A DNA stretch of 64,000 nt from Sphingopyxis sp. Root154 (GTDB taxonomy: Bacteria; Pseudomonadota; Alphaproteobacteria; Sphingomonadales; Sphingomonadaceae): NCBI RefSeq assembly GCF_001427105.1, contig NZ_LMGI01000002.1, positions 1,530,651 to 1,594,650 of the forward strand, given 5' to 3'. A program made the translations under genes and the position numbers. The notes under the pieces are model-generated. The model had not been told where the DNA came from. It did not search any database and was given only the letters and a program-made list of their open reading frames with translations. Below are positions 58,315 to 64,000 of this stretch, piece after piece (position 1 is the stretch's first letter; each line of letters opens with the position of its first letter).

Positions 58315-59162
58315 TGAGTGAATGGGATGCGTGGATCGGCCGCGAGGACATCCGCCGCGACCGGGTGAGCAACGAACTGGCAACCCGATGGCTCGCCACG
58401 CTCGATCGCGAAGCAGCGGCGGACAGCACCGTTCCGCAGGGTCTCCATTGGTGCCTCTGCACGCCCGACGCGCCAACCGCGACGCTGGGCAGCGATGGGC
58501 ATCCGCGGCGCGCGGACAGCCCGGAAAGTTGGATGCCGCCGATCCCGCTACCTCGCCGCATGTGGGCCGCCAGCAAGGTCGAGTTTCTCGCTCCCCTCGC
58601 ACTTGGCGCGGATATCGAGCGCCGCTCGGCGATCCGTTCAATCACCGCCAAGCAGGGTGCGTCGGGACCGCTGGTTTTCGTTGAGATCGACCATGAGACC
58701 CGCGCCGAGGGCACCCTCACCGCGCGTGAGACGCAATCGATCGTCTTCCGCGACGCCGCACCGGCGGGCGCACCGCCGTCGCCGCCGCCCGACGAGGGCC
58801 ATTTCGATCCCAGCGCGTGGGACGCTCACCGTCTGCTAATCCCGGATGAGGCGCTGCTGTTCCGCTATTCAGCACTGACCTTCAACAGCCACCGCATCCA
58901 TTATGACCTGCCCTATGCAATGCAGGAAGAAGGCTATCGCGGTCTCGTCGTCCACGGCCCACTCACCGCGACGCTTCTGCTCGATTTGGCGCAGCGGCAG
59001 TTCGGTGACAATGCGCTGACCTCCTTCGCGTTTCGCGGCCTCTCCCCCGCAATCTGTGGCGAAGCGCTTCATCTGGCCCTGCGCGGTGACTGCGATTCGG
59101 TCGAGTTGCGCGCCTACTCAGCCGATGGCCGGTCGATCATGTCGGCGACCGCAACGGCTTGA
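58314..59162 (+). CDS. FAS1-like/MaoC dehydratase, mesaconyl-C4-CoA hydratase-like
   Basis: A 282-aa hotdog protein of the FAS1-like dehydratase/HTD2 group. Seen: LPRRMWAASKVEFLAPL and the late TFNSHRIHYDLPYA followed by GLVVHGPLTATLLL, which hold the Asp/His-like catalytic region (HRIHYD, VHGP). This arrangement matches mesaconyl-C4-CoA hydratases and fungal HTD2 rather than the two MaoC proteins of the other operons. It is translationally coupled to the Mcd-like gene. A hydration step on an unsaturated, perhaps dicarboxylic, CoA ester is inferred. Confidence 0.82.
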   Translation: MSEWDAWIGREDIRRDRVSNELATRWLATLDREAAADSTVPQGLHWCLCTPDAPTATLGSDGHPRRADSPESWMPPIPLPRRMWAASKVEFLAPLALGADIERRSAIRSITAKQGASGPLVFVEIDHETRAEGTLTARETQSIVFRDAAPAGAPPSPPPDEGHFDPSAWDAHRLLIPDEALLFRYSALTFNSHRIHYDLPYAMQEEGYRGLVVHGPLTATLLLDLAQRQFGDNALTSFAFRGLSPAICGEALHLALRGDCDSVELRAYSADGRSIMSATATA

Positions 59163-59286
59163 GAGCCCTATACCGAACCAAGGTGGACTAGCGAAGCTTT
59201 AAGCTGGGAACCGGCTTGCACGAGGCACGGCGAGAAACGCCGATTCTCGTGTGCTCTGGCCCAACCATATCGCCAAGCAGAGTAGC

Positions 59287-60435
59287 CTATCGGGTAACGA
59301 TCGCTACGGCGGACAGGCCCGGGGCGCCATAAACATGGCTATATCCGACCTTGGGATCGCCGGGAACCTGTCGGTCCCCCGCCCTGCCCCGCAACTGCTG
59401 GACATTTTCATAAACCTGCCGGAGTCCGGATGCGCCAACGGGCTCACCGCACGCCAGGCATCCGCCATCGGTGTTGATGGGCAGCCGCCCGCCAATTTCA
59501 GACCAGCCATTGGCCAGCCATTCTTCCTGATCGCCGTCGGCGCAAAAGCCGTTTTCGGCCATATGCATGATTTCCGCGCCGCTCTCGGTGTCCTGCAACT
59601 GCGCGACGTCCACGTCGCCGGGTGCGATCGCTGCCAATTCGAACGCGGCGCGGCTTGCGATCTCGGTAGGCTTCCCACCCGGCGGCGTCCTGATCGAGGG
59701 CGCGAAGACCTCGAACGAGCCTTCGGGTCGAGTCCGGAAGGCGATGCTGGCAATCTTCACGCCATCGCTGCCCAACTCACGCATCTTCTTTTCGTTCGCG
59801 AGCACGAGCGCTACACCGCCTTCGGCGGGGGAGCAGAACATATATTTTGTAAGCGGGTCGTTGACCATCGGCGCGTTCATGATGGTGTCGAGATCGACGG
59901 GCGAGCGACGCCATGCGTGGTCGCACAGCGCCCCGTTGCGGAATGCCTTTTCGGCCACCTTGCCCAAGGCCTCGCGGCTGATGCCATACAACTGCATATA
60001 GCGCTGGATTTTGAGCGCGAAGAACTGCGTGGTCAGCATCATTCCGGTTTCGCCGTACCAGGCGGGCAGCCCATAAGCCTTCGGGCTGGCGTTGAACGCC
60101 CCGCGCTCATGCTTGTCGAAACCCACCGCCACGGCGACATCGCACATTCCCGATGCAATGGCGTTGTAGGCCGAGGTCAGCGCGCTCCCGCCAGTCGCGC
60201 AGCCGTTGTGCACATTGATGAATGGCACACTGGTGAAGCCGAGATCATTGATCATGATGTCGGCCGCGCCGGACGCGACCGAACCGCCGCTCGCGAAACC
60301 GACGTCCGCCCATTCCAGTCCCGCGTCTGAGAGCGCTTCGCGTACTGCATGGACGCCCTGTGCTCGACCTGACCGGCCCTCAGTCCTGCCGAAGCGGTGA
60401 ATTCCCGCGCCGATAATGTGGACATTCGCGTTCAT
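59287..60435 (-). CDS. Thiolase-family protein (SCP-x type) with GEP instead of GHP
   Basis: A 382-aa thiolase-fold protein. The first active site keeps Cys in NVHNGCATGGSAL at about residue 90, but the second site reads GGCLACGEPVGASGLRQ, with Glu where GHP thiolases have His. This form recurs in lipid-transfer-protein-like thiolases of actinobacteria and sphingomonads. The start at 60435 overlaps the DUF35 gene by 4 bp; such thiolase/DUF35 pairs (for example Ltp2 with ChsH2) act as complexes, some as aldolases in steroid side-chain cleavage. Thiolysis or retro-aldol cleavage are both possible. Confidence 0.88.
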   Translation of the reverse strand: MNANVHIIGAGIHRFGRTEGRSGRAQGVHAVREALSDAGLEWADVGFASGGSVASGAADIMINDLGFTSVPFINVHNGCATGGSALTSAYNAIASGMCDVAVAVGFDKHERGAFNASPKAYGLPAWYGETGMMLTTQFFALKIQRYMQLYGISREALGKVAEKAFRNGALCDHAWRRSPVDLDTIMNAPMVNDPLTKYMFCSPAEGGVALVLANEKKMRELGSDGVKIASIAFRTRPEGSFEVFAPSIRTPPGGKPTEIASRAAFELAAIAPGDVDVAQLQDTESGAEIMHMAENGFCADGDQEEWLANGWSEIGGRLPINTDGGCLACGEPVGASGLRQVYENVQQLRGRAGDRQVPGDPKVGYSHVYGAPGLSAVAIVTR

Positions 60436-60833
60436 GCTCGTTGCTCCGGGCGGAAGGCATAGGTGCACCGGTGATCGTCGAATGGGACGATGACCAGTTC
60501 CATCGGCATGCCGAGCCGGAGCTTATCGATCGTGGTGTCGACGATGCGGCTTTCGACGATCACTTCACCGGCCAATTCTATATAGCCAAGTAAAAATGGG
60601 ACAAAAGGCTTCAGTCCGGCAAAAGGAGCCTTGGGCTCGAACTCCTGGCTCGTCCAAGACCAGAGCGTCCCCGAAGGTGAGAGGACGATGGCGTCGACAT
60701 TTTCCGAAAATTCTTCGGGAAAAGGGAAGACGATCTCACCGTTCTCTTTCCGGCCGCCGATCAGGGACGCTGGGGGGCCGTCGCTCCACAATCCTTTCGC
60801 TATGGGCGCCATCGCCTGCGCTTTGTTCCTCAT
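60432..60833 (-). CDS. DUF35 OB-fold protein lacking zinc-ribbon cysteines
   Basis: About 133 aa with the DUF35 layout: an N-terminal segment LIGGRKENGEIVFPFPEEF, then an OB-fold (LSPSGTLWSWT, FLLGYIELAGEVIVESRIVD, LRLGMPMELVIVPF). The N-terminal zinc ribbon contains none of its usual cysteines. These proteins bind acyl-CoA and partner with thiolase-like enzymes; its gene overlaps the thiolase gene. ATG 60833 has GGGG/TTGAG upstream; ATG 60812 is an alternative. The promoter region carries the cluster-wide motif at 60888. Confidence 0.85.
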   Translation of the reverse strand: MRNKAQAMAPIAKGLWSDGPPASLIGGRKENGEIVFPFPEEFSENVDAIVLSPSGTLWSWTSQEFEPKAPFAGLKPFVPFLLGYIELAGEVIVESRIVDTTIDKLRLGMPMELVIVPFDDHRCTYAFRPEQRA

Positions 60834-60887
60834 CTCAATACCCCGCTGCCTGAACCGCATACCCGATACTTGTCTGCGATTCATTTA

Positions 60888-60902
60888 TATAACATGCAGT
60901 AT
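60888..60902 (-). promoter_or_regulatory. Cluster-wide 15-bp motif before the DUF35/thiolase pair
   Basis: TATAACATGCAGTAT on the plus strand matches TATAGCACGCACTAT at 12 of 15 positions. It lies 55 bp upstream of the DUF35 ATG, in an AT-rich stretch fit for a promoter. Confidence 0.5.
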
Positions 60903-61052
60903 ATTTACAAGCGCTCTGTGGTTGGTCGAGATGAATGTCAACGCACCTCAGATAATCGGCCCACGAGGCGGCAAAGTCCTTTGTATTACGGTCTCACGCT
61001 TCCAGCATGTCGCTCCGAAAGGACCGCCGCCCTCTTGCTTGGTCGACAATTA

Positions 61053-61067
61053 TATCTCATACACTAA
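61053..61067 (+). promoter_or_regulatory. Cluster-wide 15-bp motif before the SDR pseudogene
   Basis: TATCTCATACACTAA matches TATAGCACGCACTAT at 10 of 15 positions. It lies 77 bp upstream of the ATG at 61144 and could have served the SDR remnant and the following intact SDR gene. The gap 60834-61143 holds the two motif copies and no gene. Confidence 0.35.
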
Positions 61068-61143
61068 TTTCTTGGCGGGATGAAAAGGGAGTGGCGACAT
61101 ACGCCGCTTCTTCGGACGTCGCGCGGACGGAGAGTGAAGGCCC

Positions 61144-61362
61144 ATGATCCATAGCGAATACCGTCCTTCCGTCACGGGCGCGTCGCGCAGGATCGGACGC
61201 GCCTTCGTGGATGCTTTCTCGAGGCCGGGCGTCCGCGTCTTGGCGGTCTACGCGGGCGGATACGAAACCGGGATGCATCTCGAGACGACTGATAAGGCGC
61301 TGCTGAATCCGCCCAGCATGTTGACCGGCGCGGTGCTCGAAGCACTTCACATGGGAAAGTGA
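61144..61362 (+). pseudogene. Internally deleted short-chain dehydrogenase remnant
   Basis: A 72-codon frame that begins like an SDR cofactor loop (VTGASRRIGRAFVDAF) and jumps after about 28 residues to a C-terminal SDR-like stretch (VRVLAVYAGGYETGMHLE followed by LLNPPSMLTGAVLEAL). The middle of an SDR, with NNAG and YxxxK, is missing, as if roughly 150 codons were deleted in frame. The product would be non-functional. It lies 132 bp before an intact SDR gene. A genuine small protein is unlikely. Confidence 0.6.
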
Positions 61363-61494
61363 CGACATCTGCACCGATCCTGCGGCACGCTTGGCGAACG
61401 CCTCGGCCTCAATATCCAGCGCTGATTGGAAAGCGCCGTCCGGCGTGGAACCGGCCGGGACCGCGGACGCGCGCCGCCATGAAGGAGAATGATG

Positions 61495-62238
61495 ATGGAA
61501 GAATTGCGCGATCAGGTTCTGCTCGTCACCGGCGGCGCCACAGGTTTGGGGGCGGCAACCGCGATCGAGGCGGCGCGCGCGGGCGCGCGCATCGCGATAT
61601 TCGATGTCAACGAGGCGGACGGCTCCGCGATCGCACGGCGGACCGGCGGTCGCTTCTGGCGCGTCGATGTTGGCGCGGCTGAAGAGTGGGCACCGGCCGT
61701 GGCGGAAGTCGAAGCCGAGCTCGGCCCGATTCGTTTCGCTCATCTCAATGCCGGGATCATGACCCGCCCGCTCGATGTCGCGCTCAGCATTCCGCCGATC
61801 GAGGATTTTGCCCAGGGCCGCTATCATGATCTCGTGCGTGTCAATATCGATGGCGTGGTGCTTGGACTTCAGGCGCTGCTGCCGCGCATGATGCGTGGCT
61901 CCGGAGGCGCGATCACCCTGACCAGTTCGATGGGCGGACTGGCGCCGATCCCTTTCGACCCCGTCTATTCGCTGACCAAGCATGCGCTGGTCGGTCTCGT
62001 TCGCAGCATGGGCGCGGCCTATGCATCCGCTCCCGTTCGCATCAATGCCATCTGTCCCGGTGGATTCACGAGCGACCTTTTCCCGCCCGCGCTTCACGCG
62101 ATCGACAGTCTGACGCCGCATGACGTGGCGCTCGAGACGATTGATCTTCTGTTGCGCGGGGCGACCGGCGAGATCCGGCTGATTCTGACGAAGGGCCAGC
62201 CTGCGGTGACGGTGGCCCCGCCAGCTCTCGCAGGATAG
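61495..62238 (+). CDS. Short-chain dehydrogenase/reductase
   Basis: A 247-aa SDR with TGGATGLG as cofactor loop, HLNAGIM in place of NNAG, Ser in LTSSMGG and the catalytic pair YSLTK at about residue 158. Three ATG codons follow each other (61489, 61492, 61495); the third has the best spacing from GGAG at 61484-61487. It is last in the plus direction before the receptor at the right edge. It probably oxidises a hydroxyl group in the pathway; cofactor and substrate are not visible. Confidence 0.88.
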   Translation: MEELRDQVLLVTGGATGLGAATAIEAARAGARIAIFDVNEADGSAIARRTGGRFWRVDVGAAEEWAPAVAEVEAELGPIRFAHLNAGIMTRPLDVALSIPPIEDFAQGRYHDLVRVNIDGVVLGLQALLPRMMRGSGGAITLTSSMGGLAPIPFDPVYSLTKHALVGLVRSMGAAYASAPVRINAICPGGFTSDLFPPALHAIDSLTPHDVALETIDLLLRGATGEIRLILTKGQPAVTVAPPALAG

Positions 62239-62363
62239 TATCCGGCGCGGCGCTTGACGCGGCGCGCGCTCGATTTTCACGTCGCAATGCCTTCGGTTTG
62301 CGCTGCGGCGCACCGGATTCGCGTCGCGACTAGGGCGTGTAAAAGTTGGAGCGGCAAACGGTA

Positions 62364-62402
62364 CAGCGGAGAGGGCCGCTTCGGCGGCGCCCCTCTTCGC
62401 TG
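62364..62402 (-). terminator. Strong hairpin after the right-edge receptor gene
   Basis: CAGCG (62364-62368) and CGCTG (62398-62402) close a long stem with AGAGGG/CCCTCT and a TTCG loop. It lies 6 bp after the receptor stop. There is no T-run on either side, so it could be a processing or stabilising hairpin rather than a classical terminator. Confidence 0.4.
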
Positions 62403-62408
62403 CACATG

Positions 62409-64000
62409 TCAGAAGCGGAACGTGGCTTGCAGCGTCACCAGCCGCGGGACCGGGGAATCGGACGTGATGTCGCCGGGGGTTCCCAGCGGCTTGTCGGTGT
62501 TGGCCGGCGCATACCAGCGATCGTCGAAGAGGTTGGTCGCGATGAGCGCGATCTGCCAGCTCTCGTCGAGACGGCTCAGGCGCAGCGATGCGTTGACAAC
62601 TTCGTGAGGTTCGCCACCGGGCGAATAAGGAATCAGCCACGCTGGGGTCCGGTTGTAAAAATAGCCGTCCACCGTGACGCCAATGCCCCAATCGGCACTG
62701 ATCGGCGTTTCATAGCTGACGCCAGCGATCGCCTGGAAGGGAGCGGGACCATAACGCAGGCCCGTCATATATCGTGCCCTTCCGGTCCCCGTCGCATAGC
62801 ATGAGCCCGAGGCCTTCGGCGTTCCCGGCACGGGCGCAGGGAGCACAGTCTGACCGGCGTAGCATTGTGCTCCGTCGAAATCGGTAAACTTGAGGTCGGC
62901 ATAGGACGCCGCCACGCGCAATGTGAGTTCCGGGGTCGCACGATAGCGGAGCTGGCCCTCGATCCCCCGGTTGCGGGCTCCCCCTGCGTTTTGCGTGAAG
63001 AAGGAAGTGGTCGTCGCGTCGAACGTCTGCACCTGAAGGCCGTCATATTGATAGTGATAGGCCGTGAGGTCGCCGGTCAGCCGCCCGCCAAGCAGCGAGG
63101 CCTTGATACCGAGCTCGCCCCCTTCGACCGTCTCTTCGTCGAACAGGAACGGACGATTGGGGTCGGGCAGCATCGAATAATTGGCTACGGTCGACGGGTT
63201 CGATGCCCCCCCCGAGAGATATCCGGTCTTGTAAGCGCCATAAAGAGTGACATCCGGCGTGACCTTCCAAGTCAGAGTCGCCTCCGGCGACACATTTTCG
63301 CCGTCCAGTTCGGGTCGGTAGCGAAAGCCGGCGGGCGAGAAGGACGGCAGGCGATTGAAGATGTTGCCAATGTCGGTCGACTTTTCTTCGCGCGTCCAGC
63401 GCGCGCCACCCGCCAGCTCAAGGTTGCCGAGGATCGACCAGCGCAGTTGAGCAAAGGCCGAGTAGGTCTTGCCTCGGCTCGTGCCGGTCGAGATGAGCGT
63501 ATCGTAGAAACCGTTGAACGGCCCGGGTCCGGTGAACGGACCGAGCGGTGCGATCTTGGTGCCGGCGACATATTCGCGGCGCTCGGTCTGATAGAAGAGG
63601 CCTGCGGAAAAGTTCAGCGGTCCGTCATAGTTGGAGACGGCGCGGAATTCCTGCGAGAATTGCCAACCCTTGTCGCGCTGCGTGTTCGTCGCCTGACCGA
63701 AGCTCGTATAGTCGAAATTGTCGAACGCGCTGTTGCGATAATCATAATAGCCCGTCACCGAGGTCAGATCGATCGCGCCCACGGCGAGGTCGAGCGTCAG
63801 CGACGAGAGCGACACGCGCGTGCGGCTGAACGGCAGGCCGTCCTGCGGCGCATTGTAGAGATTGCGCGTGATTTCCAGCGGCGGCATGCCGTTGGACGAC
63901 ACGTTGTCGGCCGCGCAATCGCCGAAGGGATCGGAAATGCCGTAGGTGGTAGGTCGCGAGCCCGCGCAGTTAATCACCTCGCGCGTTCCCGAACCGCCAT
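62409..64000 (-). CDS. TonB-dependent receptor (5' part beyond window)
   Basis: The C-terminal 530 or so residues of an outer-membrane receptor; the signal peptide, TonB box and plug lie right of the window. The barrel ends LQATFRF. It aligns residue by residue with the receptor at 48844-51327, sharing blocks such as AFDNFDYTS, GQATNTQR, KSTDIGNIFNRL, and YGAYKTGYLSGG, so the two are recent paralogues. They enclose the acyl-CoA dehydrogenase region, suggesting related substrates or a duplication. It is transcribed toward the intact SDR gene. Confidence 0.94.
   Translation of the reverse strand, partial: GGSGTREVINCAGSRPTTYGISDPFGDCAADNVSSNGMPPLEITRNLYNAPQDGLPFSRTRVSLSSLTLDLAVGAIDLTSVTGYYDYRNSAFDNFDYTSFGQATNTQRDKGWQFSQEFRAVSNYDGPLNFSAGLFYQTERREYVAGTKIAPLGPFTGPGPFNGFYDTLISTGTSRGKTYSAFAQLRWSILGNLELAGGARWTREEKSTDIGNIFNRLPSFSPAGFRYRPELDGENVSPEATLTWKVTPDVTLYGAYKTGYLSGGASNPSTVANYSMLPDPNRPFLFDEETVEGGELGIKASLLGGRLTGDLTAYHYQYDGLQVQTFDATTTSFFTQNAGGARNRGIEGQLRYRATPELTLRVAASYADLKFTDFDGAQCYAGQTVLPAPVPGTPKASGSCYATGTGRARYMTGLRYGPAPFQAIAGVSYETPISADWGIGVTVDGYFYNRTPAWLIPYSPGGEPHEVVNASLRLSRLDESWQIALIATNLFDDRWYAPANTDKPLGTPGDITSDSPVPRLVTLQATFRF

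Overview
The window looks like alphaproteobacterial DNA from a sphingomonad (Sphingopyxis/Sphingomonas type). It is GC-rich, genes are tightly packed with many 4-bp ATGA overlaps, and there are four TonB-dependent receptors ending in aromatic residues, typical copper and arsenic cassettes, and many CoA-dependent catabolic enzymes. No rRNA, complete tRNA, CRISPR array or insertion sequence was recognised.

Left part, 1-6 kb: a thiamine-diphosphate dehydrogenase E1 alpha/beta pair (beta cut by the window edge), a glutathione transferase and an atypical SDR, all on the minus strand. Then comes a plus-strand arsenic operon, arsR-arsC-acr3-arsH, with two near-identical 16-bp operators. 6-11 kb: a HutC-type repressor facing a receptor plus two PepSY membrane proteins; both promoters carry the same CCTGTATA-type site. 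11-17 kb: a copper block, copAB with a CnrYXH-like anti-sigma/sensor/ECF sigma module on the minus strand and copCD on the plus strand; all three promoters share one ECF-like -35/-10 pair. 17-23.7 kb: a CzcCBA efflux operon behind a MerR/CadR-type promoter with a 19-bp spacer, ending in the stub of a cation diffusion facilitator gene.

At 24.2 kb there is a 45-bp 3' fragment of tRNA-Gly(GCC) followed by a tyrosine integrase. The geometry suggests the left end of a genomic island that would extend rightward, possibly over the whole catabolic region.

Right part, 25.9-64 kb: a catabolic gene cluster. A probable seven-gene minus-strand operon (receptor, SDR, MFS carrier, SDR, MaoC hydratase, HMG-CoA-synthase-like/DUF35 fusion, thiolase) is followed by two divergent Rieske-oxygenase-like genes. 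One has lost the [2Fe-2S] ligands but keeps the catalytic iron site; the other keeps the Rieske ligands but has lost the iron site. Beyond them lie an SDR, an E2 acyltransferase core without lipoyl domain, a TetR regulator, an acyl-CoA ligase, E1 alpha/beta, a MaoC hydratase, a free-standing lipoyl domain protein and a phosphotransferase-like protein. Two similar receptors flank a beta-oxidation-like set (three acyl-CoA dehydrogenases, a CoA transferase, two thiolases, a hydratase and a DUF35 protein). A shared 15-bp motif, roughly TATAGCACGCACTAT, appears before several of these units and may define the TetR regulon. The substrate cannot be told from sequence; import by a TonB receptor, CoA activation, oxygenation and side-chain or ring beta-oxidation of a hydrophobic alicyclic or isoprenoid-like compound would fit.
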